A stretch of DNA of 64,000 nt from Anthocerotibacter panamensis C109 (GTDB taxonomy: Bacteria; Cyanobacteriota; Cyanobacteriia; Gloeobacterales; Anthocerotibacteraceae): contig NZ_CP062698.1 of assembly GCF_018389385.1 (NCBI RefSeq), forward strand, positions 2,545,501 to 2,609,500. The letters are read 5' to 3'. A model generated the notes under the pieces. The model saw nothing but the letters and a program-made list of their open reading frames with translations, was not told where the DNA came from and ran no database searches. Positions within the stretch are counted from its first letter, which is position 1; the number at the start of each line of letters is the position of its first letter. The position numbers were made by a program, and so were the translations under genes. Shown here one piece after another: positions 36,962-45,999 of this stretch.

Positions 36962-37702
36962 TTACAGGTGCAGACCGCACTCGACTTTGGTCGTCCCAAA
37001 CCAACGCCCGGAGCGGTCGTCTTGGGCGGCTTGGTGGAGAATACTGCCACTGGTGACCGGGCGGGTGCAGGGGGCGCAACCAATGGAGGGGTAGCCCTCG
37101 TCGTGGAGTTGGTTGTAGGGGATCTCATGGTCGAGGATATAGCGCCACACCTGGGACTTGGACCAATGGACCAAAGGGTTGACCTTAAGCATGTCGCGCT
37201 GCCAATCCCACTGCACCATGGGAGTCTGAGCGCGGGTGGGAGCGTGCTCACGACGGAGCCCTGACAACCAGCAGTCGTGGCCCTGAAGCGCCCGTTGGAG
37301 CGGCTCTACCTTACGCAGAAAACAGCACTGGTCGGGGTTGGTCTTGTTGAGCGCTTCGCCGTAGGATGCGTCTTGCTCAGCCACAGTAAGGCGCGGCTTG
37401 AGCACTTCTAGGCGAAGCGTGGGATAGCGCTCCAGGATCTCGTCTTTGAGGGCGAGCGTCTTAGGAAAGTGGAAGTCTGTGTCGATAAAAAAGGCTCGGA
37501 CTACTGGTTGCATACGGCTTAACATATCGATGAGAATGAGGCTCTCCGGCCCAAAAGCACAGGCCAAGACCCAACGATCAGCATATTGACGGGCCACCCA
37601 ACGCAGTAACGCTTCAGGCCCCGCTTCCTCAAAATGAGCGGCCAATTCGGTGGCCTTTGCCTGCTCCCGCTTCATCCCCAATGCATCTACAGACAGAACC
37701 AT
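36962..37702 (-). CDS. cysH: Adenylyl-sulfate/phosphoadenylyl-sulfate reductase
   Basis: The protein has about 246 residues. The active-site ECGLHL is at the C-terminus, the PP-loop lies near LACAFGPESLILIDML, and FFIDTDFHFPKTL is the family core. Cysteine pairs DQCCFLRK and IGCAPC form the CC...CxxC set that ligates a [4Fe-4S] cluster. Such enzymes usually reduce adenylyl sulfate directly, whereas cluster-free CysH enzymes use phosphoadenylyl sulfate. The ATG at 37702 follows GAGGGTGGAC; the GTG two codons earlier is an alternative. It is convergent with the M16 pair with only 3 bases between stops. Confidence 0.92.
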   Translation of the reverse strand: MVLSVDALGMKREQAKATELAAHFEEAGPEALLRWVARQYADRWVLACAFGPESLILIDMLSRMQPVVRAFFIDTDFHFPKTLALKDEILERYPTLRLEVLKPRLTVAEQDASYGEALNKTNPDQCCFLRKVEPLQRALQGHDCWLSGLRREHAPTRAQTPMVQWDWQRDMLKVNPLVHWSKSQVWRYILDHEIPYNQLHDEGYPSIGCAPCTRPVTSGSILHQAAQDDRSGRWFGTTKVECGLHL

Positions 37703-37914
37703 GTCCACCCTCGATTTAGCCTATTGTGATTGTACACTATTCCGATTGAGATTTAGGAGATTGAGCAAGAGCGTCTGTCAGGGACTGAGGAACAGGCAGC
37801 CCGAACACCAAAAACGTTGGAACCAACATAACTACGCAAAGAGCATTACTTTGGATTGATGCACTTTTCCAGCTATCCCTCAACCTAAGTTGGAGGCTAG
37901 CTGACGTTGGGTAT

Positions 37915-39210
37915 TTAGGACGTAACGTCCTCAGCCAGCCGGAGTCCGGTAAAGGGCCAGCGGGCACTCGCCGGGAAGAAATTGCGGTAGGTCAGGCGCA
38001 GATGGTCAGCGGGCGTGACACAGCAGCCCCCGCGCAAGACGTACTGATTGCACATAAATTTGCCGTTGTATTCGCCTAGGGCTCCCGGATTGGGGCGGTA
38101 GCCCGGATAGGGCTGGTAGGCGCTCTGCGTCCATTCCCACACATCTCCAAACCACTGCTGGGTGCCAGGGGCGGCTGGAGCCGGATGGAGTACCCCGGAG
38201 TCGAGCAGGTTTCCGGCGAGGGTAAAGCCCTGGATGGCAGCTTCCCATTGGGCTTCAGTGGGGAGGCATTTACCTGCCCAGCGAGCGTAGGCGTCGGCTT
38301 CATAATAGCTGAGGTGGCAGACTGGCTCGTATTCCACGACCTGGCGCATCCCGGCGAGGGTCATCTGCCACCACTCCCCGGCGACTTGCTCCCAGTAGAG
38401 AGGAGCCTGCCAGTGTGTTTGCTGGGTGGTGGACCAGCCTTCAGCCAGCCAAAGTTCGGGCCGTGCGTAGCCATCGTCTGCCATAAAGGCCAAATACTCC
38501 CCGTTGGTGACCAGACGTTGCGCGAGCTGATATTCCTCTAAAAAGACGCGGTGGCGCGGTCCCTCATTGTCAAAGTGAAACCCTGGTCCTTCCCAGCCCA
38601 TCTCGCGTATACCTGCTGGGTAGGTCTGCCAAGGGAGGGGGGCGACTCCGGTCAAGATCTGGGGGGTCTGCGGGCGATAGACCGGGCGCAATGGATTGGT
38701 CGCGAGGATATGTTTGATATCCATCAGGAGCAGTTCCTGGTGCTGCTGCTCATGGTGGAGGCCAAGCGTAAGGAGGTCAGCCAATTTCGGCCATAGGGCT
38801 GCACTACAGTCAGCCAGCAATGCCCCCATCGCTTGGTCCACGTAATAGCGATAGCGGTAGACCTCCTCGACGGTGGGCCGTGAGATTAAACCCCGTTGAT
38901 GGCGGGGATAACGCACCCCTACTGCTTCATAGTAGGAGTTGAAGAGGTAGCCGAACTGCGGATGAAAAAGCGTGTAGCCAGGGAGCCAGGGAGCCAGAAG
39001 AAAAGTTTCAAAAAACCATGTGGTATGAGCGAGATGCCACTTGGGCGGGCTCACATCGGGCATCGACTGGATGACATAGTCTTCGATAGCTAGGGGCAAG
39101 CAGAGCTGCTCGCTGAGGGCACGAACGCTGTGATAGTCCTTCTGAGCTTGAGAGCGTGTGGAAAGGGCCTGACCGGTAGCGGCAAGCAAGGGCCTAGCGA
39201 ATCCGGTCAA
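37915..39210 (-). CDS. egtB: Ergothioneine biosynthesis sulfoxide synthase EgtB
   Basis: This 431-residue iron-dependent enzyme joins cysteine or gamma-glutamylcysteine to hercynine with oxygen. The N-terminal DinB-like domain has HTTWFFETFLL and the iron ligands HHEQQHQELLLMDIKH. The C-terminal formylglycine-generating-enzyme-like domain has CLPTEAQWEAAIQG and GDVWEWTQSAYQPYPGY. EgtD, the partner methyltransferase, is not in this window. The listed start is TTG, overlapping the psbX-like gene by 17 bases. A later start within the first 30 codons is possible. The enzyme supports protection against oxidants. Confidence 0.93.
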   Translation of the reverse strand: MTGFARPLLAATGQALSTRSQAQKDYHSVRALSEQLCLPLAIEDYVIQSMPDVSPPKWHLAHTTWFFETFLLAPWLPGYTLFHPQFGYLFNSYYEAVGVRYPRHQRGLISRPTVEEVYRYRYYVDQAMGALLADCSAALWPKLADLLTLGLHHEQQHQELLLMDIKHILATNPLRPVYRPQTPQILTGVAPLPWQTYPAGIREMGWEGPGFHFDNEGPRHRVFLEEYQLAQRLVTNGEYLAFMADDGYARPELWLAEGWSTTQQTHWQAPLYWEQVAGEWWQMTLAGMRQVVEYEPVCHLSYYEADAYARWAGKCLPTEAQWEAAIQGFTLAGNLLDSGVLHPAPAAPGTQQWFGDVWEWTQSAYQPYPGYRPNPGALGEYNGKFMCNQYVLRGGCCVTPADHLRLTYRNFFPASARWPFTGLRLAEDVTS

Positions 39211-39304
39211 TGCGCGAAATCAAGGTCAGCGCCCCTGCACCAAGCCCAACAACCAAACCACCGGCGACAAGGCTCAACAAAAAGTTCACGAGAGAAGGGG
39301 ACAT
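39194..39304 (-). CDS. psbX: Photosystem II protein PsbX-like small membrane protein
   Basis: The 36-codon frame begins MSPSLVNFLLSLVAGG and ends ISRIDRIR. One membrane helix of about 22 residues is followed by a positively charged tail. This matches PsbX, a single-helix photosystem II subunit near cytochrome b559, where cyanobacterial members start T/S-P-S-L and end I-S-Q-x-D-x-x-x-R. An AAAGGAGCG ribosome site sits about 9 bases upstream of the ATG. Its stop overlaps the listed start of egtB. The gene is too short for usual gene finders. Function is assigned by this pattern alone. Confidence 0.75.
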   Translation of the reverse strand: MSPSLVNFLLSLVAGGLVVGLGAGALTLISRIDRIR

Positions 39305-39486
39305 GGATCAGCGCTCCTTTGCACAGTTGCTTAGTTCATATTCTACACATATCGCAACAGTGCGGACCATTTAAACCCGGATTGGGGACGACTCAAGATC
39401 GCTTGGAATTTCTTGTAGTGTCTGCCCTAGCTGTATCCATGCCGTAGAATGCGTGGCATGGTGGAGAGGTCGCACAAACTAAAGGT

Positions 39487-39786
39487 ATGACTATGGCTCC
39501 AGAATTTGATTTTGAGCAATTCATGGCGAAGGTCAAAGAGGCTGCGCAACGGGTGAGCCCGTTGTTTCAGGTCGCGGCGGCGGGGGAGGATTTGTGCCTT
39601 ATCACCCTGCCGGGGATGAGCAATCAGGTCTGGGTGAAAGCGGCTTTGGATGGAGAGAAGTTCCGGGTTTACAAAAGTCGGGTCAAAGACCCACAGCCTA
39701 CGCACCTCGGTCAGATTGCTCCTGTGGGGGAGCAATTCCTAAGCGAGGTATTGCGCAACTATATGGGTGAGATGGGCAAGGTTTGA
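39487..39786 (+). CDS. Small hypothetical protein
   Basis: The 99-residue soluble protein begins MTMAPEFDFEQFMAKVKEAA and contains short alternating strands (GEDLCLITLPGMSNQVWVKA, EKFRVYKSRVKD) and a C-terminal helix. No domain is recognised. Codon use resembles the neighbours. Its last 28 bases overlap the 3' end of the convergent aminotransferase gene. The predicted secondary structure is regular and the charge pattern protein-like, so it is probably real. Confidence 0.6.
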   Translation: MTMAPEFDFEQFMAKVKEAAQRVSPLFQVAAAGEDLCLITLPGMSNQVWVKAALDGEKFRVYKSRVKDPQPTHLGQIAPVGEQFLSEVLRNYMGEMGKV

Positions 39787-40946
39787 GCTATCGTCCAACG
39801 TTCTAGGCGGGCCTCGGTCTCGGCAAAGGTCTCGGGTCGCTTGGCAAAGGCCCAACGCACGGTCGTCATCCCCGGTTCTGGTTGGGCATAAAAGCTCGCT
39901 CCCGGAACCACGGCAATCCCGACCTTCTCGACTAGCCACCGGACAAAAGCGTAGCAGTCCCCGTCAAAATTCCAGGCGCGGTAGTCGCTCATCACATAGT
40001 AGGCCCCTTCTGGGGGTTGGGCGGTGAAGCCATAGCGCAGGAGAATATCGAGCATCCGCTGGCGGCGGACAGTGTATTCCTCGCGCAATTGGGTGTAAAA
40101 ACGTTCCGGCAAGCTCAAAGCTGCGACAGCGGCGTGCTGCAACGGGGCAGGCGCACAGATCGTGGTGAAATCGCGCAGGGTGCGCATGGCAGTAGCAAAA
40201 GGTTCGGGAGCGCAGACGTAGCCCAAGCGCCAACCGGTCAGCGCAAACGTCTTCCCCAATCCGCCGCAGGTGATGGTGCGCTCGTACATGCCCTCCAGGG
40301 TGGCGATGGGCACGTGCTCTCGGTCTGCGTAAATAATGTGGTCGTAGATCTCGTCGGTGATCGCAAGGGCATTGTATTTGCGGCACAATGCGGCCACTCC
40401 ATTGAGTTCGGTGCGGGTGAAGACGCGTCCGGTCGGGTTATGGGGGGTGTTGAGGATAATGGCGCGGGTCCGGTCGCTAAAGGCATGGGCCAGCCGGTCA
40501 AGGTCGAGCGCATACGCGGGGGGCTCCAGCGGCACAAAGACCGGGCGGGCTTGGGCAAAGAGGGTCGCAGGCAAGTAATTTTCGTGGAAGGGCTCCAGGA
40601 TAATGACCTCGTCTCCAGGGTCGGCTACAGCCAAAAGAGCGACGACAATGGCTTCGGTGACGCCACAGGTGACCGAGATATGCCGCTCTGGGTCGTAGTC
40701 CAGACCGTACCAGTGCTGTAGTTTCTCGCTGATGGCCGCCCGTAGGGACGCAATCCCCCAGGTGATGGTGTACTGGTTGAAGCCTTCGGCCAAAGCCCGT
40801 CTAGCAGCGGCGATGACCTCTGGCGGCGGAGGGAAATCGGGGAAGCCCTGGGCTAGATTGACCGCATTATGCTGGAGGGCCAGTCGCGTCATCTCCCGGA
40901 TGGCGGAGGTGCGCAGGTCGCTGAGGCGTTGGGCAGGGTGAAGCAT
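39759..40946 (-). CDS. Class I/II PLP-dependent aminotransferase
   Basis: The 395-residue fold-type I aminotransferase has NLAQGFPDFPPPPEVIAAAR near the N-terminus, GVTEAIVVALLAVADPGDEV, NTPHNPTGRVF, ITDEIYDHIIY, and TCGGLGKTFALTGWRLGYV with the PLP lysine. The C-terminal segment WAFAKRPETFAETEARLERW closes the fold. The sequence best resembles the methionine/kynurenine/aspartate-type branch (YbdL-like). Substrate cannot be fixed by motif reading. It is followed at 4 bases by the M28 peptidase gene upstream on the same strand. Confidence 0.88.
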   Translation of the reverse strand: MLHPAQRLSDLRTSAIREMTRLALQHNAVNLAQGFPDFPPPPEVIAAARRALAEGFNQYTITWGIASLRAAISEKLQHWYGLDYDPERHISVTCGVTEAIVVALLAVADPGDEVIILEPFHENYLPATLFAQARPVFVPLEPPAYALDLDRLAHAFSDRTRAIILNTPHNPTGRVFTRTELNGVAALCRKYNALAITDEIYDHIIYADREHVPIATLEGMYERTITCGGLGKTFALTGWRLGYVCAPEPFATAMRTLRDFTTICAPAPLQHAAVAALSLPERFYTQLREEYTVRRQRMLDILLRYGFTAQPPEGAYYVMSDYRAWNFDGDCYAFVRWLVEKVGIAVVPGASFYAQPEPGMTTVRWAFAKRPETFAETEARLERWTIAQTLPISPI

Positions 40947-40950
40947 AGCT

Positions 40951-42633
40951 CTAACGTAGCTGAATTTGCCCTTGGCCTGTCGGGGCCAGAGCCGTAGTCG
41001 GGCGTCGAAATTCGGCTCCTGGTTTCCATTGGGGGAGCGTGGGGCTGTTGGCGAGTTGCAGTCCGGTTTGGAGGACCAATCGTGACAGTTGGACCGCTCC
41101 GCTCAGGTCAAAGTCGGGGCGGTATTCGTCGGAGGGCTGGTGGTAGTGCTGGGCAGTATAGCGCTCAGCCTCGATTCTGCCCCAACCCTCAGGCCGGTCA
41201 AGAAAATCATTCCCAGCGGAGACACTCGCAGCAGGTATTCCTTTTTGGGCAAAGGAGAAGTGGTCCGAGCGGTAGAAGTAGCCTTTTTCGGGGAATTCGT
41301 CGGGGGCAGTGCGCATACCCTGGCCCTGGGCCACTTCCCGGAGCCGGTCTCCAAGGGTGCTCTTGAATTCGCCTTGAACAATGATGTCTCGGGTCCGTCC
41401 AAGCAGGTTGCCGCCATCGATATTGAGATTAGCGACGATATCGGTCACAGGGAGGCTGGGGTTCTCGACGAAGTATTTGGAGCCCAACAGTCCCGACTCT
41501 TCTGCTGTCACAGCTACGAAGTAGAGGCTGCGCTTGGGGGTAGGGGCTTGGGTGGCGGCGGCGGCCATGGCTAACAGATCAGCGACCCCTGAGGCATTGT
41601 CGTTAGCGCCGTTGTAGATCCGGTCGCCCTTGACCTCGGGGCCGATGCCCAAATGGTCGTGATGCGCGGTGAAGACGACTGCTTGCTGCTTGAGGTCAGA
41701 GCCGACGAGTCGAGCGACTACGTTGCGGGCGGTGAACTGGCGCTGGCTGGTGCTGAAGGAACCGGTGAGGCGCAAGCCGGTGGAGACGGGCCGGAAGGTG
41801 CGCGTACCTGCGCGGACCACCAATTCCCCAAGATTTAAGCCGGCGGCAGCGAAGAGGGATTGGGCGGTAGCACTGGTGATCCAGGCGCGCGCCTGGAGCG
41901 GAGGTAAGGCTGAGGCGGGCCGGGGCAATGAGCGCTGGTCCCCAGACCAGGAACTGACGACGGTGTGCCAGGGATAACCTGCTCGCTCAGGGGTATGGAT
42001 GATGAGACAGGCTTGGGCACCCTGGCGCTCTGCCTCCTCAAACTTGTAGGTCCAACGCCCGTAGTAGGTCATGGCCCGCCCTTCAAAGAGCCGGGGTTCG
42101 CTTTTGGTGGCAGGAGGATCGTTCACCAGCATGACCAGAATTTTCCCCTTGAGGTCGGTGCCCTTAAAGTCATCCCAGTTGTTTTCAGGGGAGCGGATTC
42201 CGTAGCCGACAAAGACGATCTCTGCGTCTAGGTTGGTTATCCCTGCGCCGCGGTCGCTCCAAAACATAGCTTGGTCTGCATAGCTGAGGGGAAGGGGGGT
42301 TTTGCCGCCGGTGACGGTCATCTGATAGCTTGTCGGGTCCAAGGTGACGACGTTGATAGGTACCGGCTGGAACCATGTGCCATCGGGGGCTCCCGGCTTC
42401 AGACCTGCTTGCTGAAAGGTGGATGCGATGTATTCTTCAGCCAGCATCCCGCCACGGGTCGCAGGGGCACGCCCCTCTAACAAATCACTGGATAAAAACC
42501 GCAAGTAGCTATCGATCTGCGCGGCGCGGATAGTCTGTAGGGCGGCTCGCAGGGTGCGGGGGGCTTCAGCTTGGGCGGTCCCTGTCATGAGGGTCACAGC
42601 CAAACTCAGTAGGGCGATGCGATGCTTGACCAT
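40951..42633 (-). CDS. Secreted M28 zinc peptidase with PA domain
   Basis: The 560-residue protein has a signal peptide (IALLSLAVTLMTGTAQA). An inserted protease-associated domain (residues about 130-235, with AQACLIIHTPERAGYPW) is followed by the M28 catalytic domain. Zinc ligands lie in VVFTAHHDHLGIGP, NGANDNASGVADLLAMA, and VTAEESGLLGSKYFVENP. The late histidine is near ERYTAQHYHQPSDEY. Such aminopeptidase/carboxypeptidase-like enzymes act in the periplasm or outside the cell. The exact substrate is unknown. Length is normal for PA-M28 proteins. Confidence 0.9.
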   Translation of the reverse strand: MVKHRIALLSLAVTLMTGTAQAEAPRTLRAALQTIRAAQIDSYLRFLSSDLLEGRAPATRGGMLAEEYIASTFQQAGLKPGAPDGTWFQPVPINVVTLDPTSYQMTVTGGKTPLPLSYADQAMFWSDRGAGITNLDAEIVFVGYGIRSPENNWDDFKGTDLKGKILVMLVNDPPATKSEPRLFEGRAMTYYGRWTYKFEEAERQGAQACLIIHTPERAGYPWHTVVSSWSGDQRSLPRPASALPPLQARAWITSATAQSLFAAAGLNLGELVVRAGTRTFRPVSTGLRLTGSFSTSQRQFTARNVVARLVGSDLKQQAVVFTAHHDHLGIGPEVKGDRIYNGANDNASGVADLLAMAAAATQAPTPKRSLYFVAVTAEESGLLGSKYFVENPSLPVTDIVANLNIDGGNLLGRTRDIIVQGEFKSTLGDRLREVAQGQGMRTAPDEFPEKGYFYRSDHFSFAQKGIPAASVSAGNDFLDRPEGWGRIEAERYTAQHYHQPSDEYRPDFDLSGAVQLSRLVLQTGLQLANSPTLPQWKPGAEFRRPTTALAPTGQGQIQLR

Positions 42634-42894
42634 TTTCCCTCGGTAATGTAACCGCTTGCCGCTCGATTATCAAGGTCTTGAGAAGGTTTCGTCAACCGGC
42701 TCCCAAGGGCTCGAGCAGAATATACCAAGCTAGAGCAAAGTCTGACTTTAAGGCTAGCGCGCCGTGCCGTTTTAAGGGCAAAGTCTTTACGCTGCTCCCC
42801 TTTCCTGAAGCTAGTGCACGCATTAGAGCCATAGCATTATGGTTGCGAGAGAGCCATGAGCTAGGCTAGAACCACAAGTTTTTCAGGAAAAGTT

Positions 42895-45800
42895 ATGGAG
42901 CTGAGTGCCCTACTCCGGCAGTTGCGGGACTATACCCAACGCCCCTTGCTGGATGGTTGGTTTCTCTGTCAAGCCGGGGAACAGGTGCTCTACGCGTGCA
43001 ACCATCGGGGACATTTGGCTTGGTCGCGGGGGCACCAACAAGCGCACTTCCAGCGCAGTTTCACCCTACCCACAGACTGGTCAGGCTATCCTCTGGCCGG
43101 GAAACGGCTCTATCTGCGGCTCTACTGGTGGGCGAGTGCTGCTCGGTTTTGGGTCAATGGGGTGGAGGAGTTGGCTGGGGACCTCTATGACCAACGGGGC
43201 AGGATTTTGCTCACGGAATCTGCGCGACCGGGGATGGAATTTGTGGTGGATGCTTTTTTAGAGAGTCCGGGGCACGACGACGGAGCCCTCTACCATTTGG
43301 CGCTGATGCTGGAGCACCCCGACCCTTTTCAGGACCCCGGTTTTTTAGCCGATGAACTGGCTGTCCTCCAAGCTTTGGCCCTGCCTGGAACCGAAGACCT
43401 CCTGGCGGCGGCTTGCGCCAAGCTGTGTTGGCTCCCAGAACATACTCCTGAGCAGTTGACCGCTTCATTGGTGCGGGTGCGGGAATATTTGAAGCCTTTG
43501 GGGGCAGCGGTGCGTGCCCACCGGGTGAATCTACTGGGGCATTCCCACATCGATATGGCTTGGCTGTGGCCCCACAGGGAAACCCTAGAGGTGAGCGAAC
43601 GCACCTTCCGCTCGGTCCTCGCCCTCCAACAAGACTACCCGGAACTACTTTTTGTCCAGAGCACTGCCTACCTCTACGCTTGGATCGAGCAAAACCGCCC
43701 CGAGCTTTTCGCCGCCATCCGCGAGCAGGTGCAGCAGGGGCGCTGGGAATTGGTGGGCGGGATGTGGATCGAGCCGGACCTCAACTTGCCTGACGGGGAG
43801 TCTTTAATTCGTCAGGTTGTCTACGGCAAACAGTACTTCCAGGAGAAATTTGGCGTCGATGTCCGTGTGGGCTGGAACCCGGATAGCTTCGGCTACACCT
43901 GGCAACTGCCTCAGATTTACAAAAAAACAGGCATCGACTATTTTCTGACCCAGAAATTGCTCTGGAACGACACGACCACGTTCCCCTACCAGGCATTTTG
44001 GTGGCAAGGACCAGACGGTAGCCGCGTGCTCACCTACTTCGCGCCGCCCCTCGGCGAAGAGATCCCCCCCGTCAAAATTGTCGAGCAGCTCAAACAAGTC
44101 GTAGACAAGACCGCCCACCCCGAGTTGCTCTGGCTCTACGGCGTTGGCGACCATGGCGGCGGGCCGACTCGGGATATGCTTGAGACCCAACGGCGTTGGC
44201 GCACCTCCCCTTTCTTCCCAGAAATCCAGTACCACTCCAGCCTGGAGTTTTTTCGGGCACTGGAGGGGGGAGCAGCCCAATTCCCGGTCTGGACGGGCGA
44301 ACTGTATCTGGAGTTTCACCGGGGAGCCTATACCACCCATGCTGACCAGAAGCAGTCCAACCGCCGCTGCGAAGTTTTGCTCACCAACGTCGAGAAACTG
44401 CTCTTTTTGTTGGACGCCCTCCAGATCTATGCCACGCCTGCTGGTCCTGTGGAGTTGGAGCACGCCTGGAAATTGCTGCTCTTCAACCAGTTTCATGACA
44501 TCCTGCCCGGAACCGCCATCCCCGAAGTCTTTAGCGAGGCCAACCGTGCCTGGGATGAAGTCTTTGGCCTGGGCGGTGTGCTGGTCGGAACCGCCCTCGA
44601 AGCGCTCTCGCGCAAGCTAAACCGCCCGGATATCCTCGTCGTCAACCTCCTCAACTGGCCGCGCACTGCCCTGCTCGAGCTGTCCTTACCCCGTCCCCAC
44701 CAAGGCAGCTACCGGCTGGTGGATGAGCAGGGTCAGGAGGAAGCGATGCACTTTTTGGATGACAGCACCGCCCTCGCCCGAGTCCGAGCGGTGCCCGCCA
44801 TGGGCTACACCACCTACCGCCTAATCCCCACCGAGGAAACCCTGGCTCCGCCTCTGGAGCCTTTTACCCTGGAGAATGCCTATCTGCGGGTCAACCTGGA
44901 CCCCGAGACCGGCGATATTCAGAGCCTCTGGGACAAAGTGCGCGACCGGGAACTCCTCACAGGACCAGGGAATCAGCTACAGGGCTTTGTGGATAAGGGC
45001 CAGTACTGGGATGCCTGGAATATCGACCCCGACTACGCCCAAAAGCCCCTCCCTCCAACCCAACTGCTGAATATCATTCCTGGCGAAAACAATCCCCTAC
45101 GCTCAAGCTGGCGGGTTATTCGGCAATTGGGGAACTCGCGTATCACCCAGCACATCACCCTGCCTGCCCACGCCCCAACACTGACCTTCACCACCGAAAT
45201 CGACTGGCAGGAACGCCATGTCCTGCTCAAGGCGGCCTTTCCCCTGGCCCTCCAGAGCGATAAGCTGGTCTGTGAAGTGCCCATGGCTGTCCTAGAGCGC
45301 CCCACCCAACCTCAGACGCCCCAAGAGCAGGCCCAATGGGAAGTCCCCGCCCTGCGCTGGGTCGCTTACGAAGCCGAGGGCCAGGGTATCGCCCTGCTCA
45401 ATGACAGCAAGTACGGCTATGACTGTACCGGAAGCCTGCTACGGCTCACGCTCTTGCGGGCTCCTGCATGGCCCGACCCCGAAGCCGACCGGGGGCTGCA
45501 CACCTTCACCTACCAGATCTATGTCTACGGCGGGCTTCCTGGGCCCAGCTTGTGGCGACGGGCTGAAGTAGTCCGTCGCGGGCATGAGTTAAATAATCCC
45601 CTGTTGGTGCACAGACGGCCCTCTGCCCGCCCTGCGGGCAGTTTGGACCTAAAGCATTTCTATTTCATGGAAGAGGACGCAGCAGAACGGTCCTCGCTCA
45701 TTCTCACCACCACCAAACCCACCGCCCACGGTTGGGTGCTACGCTTCTACGAGTCCGAGGGCCGGAGCTTCACCACCGCGCTATGCTTTGCGCGCCCGCT

Positions 45801-45927
45801 GCAATCCGCCTGGGAAGTCACACTCCTTGAAGAGCCCCTACATCCGCTCCCGGTAGATGATCGGCGAGTCTCGCTCACGGTGGGAGCCTGGGAGATCAAG
45901 TCCTTGCGCGTGGTGTTTGTCTCATGA
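42895..45927 (+). CDS. GH38 alpha-mannosidase
   Basis: The 1010-residue protein is a cytosolic-type GH38 enzyme with no signal peptide. An N-terminal beta domain (residues 1-200) precedes the catalytic barrel. Zinc ligands are in NLLGHSHIDMAWLWPHRE and the nucleophile aspartate lies in GWNPDSFGYTWQLPQI. The histidine of NQFHDILPGTAIPEVF marks the end of the barrel. The C-terminal beta-sandwich domains follow. It hydrolyses alpha-mannosides, perhaps recycling mannose-containing polymers. The gene stands alone with about 260 bases upstream. Confidence 0.93.
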   Translation: MELSALLRQLRDYTQRPLLDGWFLCQAGEQVLYACNHRGHLAWSRGHQQAHFQRSFTLPTDWSGYPLAGKRLYLRLYWWASAARFWVNGVEELAGDLYDQRGRILLTESARPGMEFVVDAFLESPGHDDGALYHLALMLEHPDPFQDPGFLADELAVLQALALPGTEDLLAAACAKLCWLPEHTPEQLTASLVRVREYLKPLGAAVRAHRVNLLGHSHIDMAWLWPHRETLEVSERTFRSVLALQQDYPELLFVQSTAYLYAWIEQNRPELFAAIREQVQQGRWELVGGMWIEPDLNLPDGESLIRQVVYGKQYFQEKFGVDVRVGWNPDSFGYTWQLPQIYKKTGIDYFLTQKLLWNDTTTFPYQAFWWQGPDGSRVLTYFAPPLGEEIPPVKIVEQLKQVVDKTAHPELLWLYGVGDHGGGPTRDMLETQRRWRTSPFFPEIQYHSSLEFFRALEGGAAQFPVWTGELYLEFHRGAYTTHADQKQSNRRCEVLLTNVEKLLFLLDALQIYATPAGPVELEHAWKLLLFNQFHDILPGTAIPEVFSEANRAWDEVFGLGGVLVGTALEALSRKLNRPDILVVNLLNWPRTALLELSLPRPHQGSYRLVDEQGQEEAMHFLDDSTALARVRAVPAMGYTTYRLIPTEETLAPPLEPFTLENAYLRVNLDPETGDIQSLWDKVRDRELLTGPGNQLQGFVDKGQYWDAWNIDPDYAQKPLPPTQLLNIIPGENNPLRSSWRVIRQLGNSRITQHITLPAHAPTLTFTTEIDWQERHVLLKAAFPLALQSDKLVCEVPMAVLERPTQPQTPQEQAQWEVPALRWVAYEAEGQGIALLNDSKYGYDCTGSLLRLTLLRAPAWPDPEADRGLHTFTYQIYVYGGLPGPSLWRRAEVVRRGHELNNPLLVHRRPSARPAGSLDLKHFYFMEEDAAERSSLILTTTKPTAHGWVLRFYESEGRSFTTALCFARPLQSAWEVTLLEEPLHPLPVDDRRVSLTVGAWEIKSLRVVFVS

Positions 45928-45999
45928 TCCAAACGGGGCAGGATACTATGTATCACCGGAGCGCTCGGCTACCATGGAACAGGTATCTGGAGCCTAGCC

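Noticed and set aside
43804-44496. Long antisense frame (230 codons) within the alpha-mannosidase gene
   Set aside because: It is a GC-rich shadow with no motif of its own, while the plus-strand frame is a complete GH38 enzyme. The antisense frames at 40017-40721 and 6175-6774 were rejected for the same reason.
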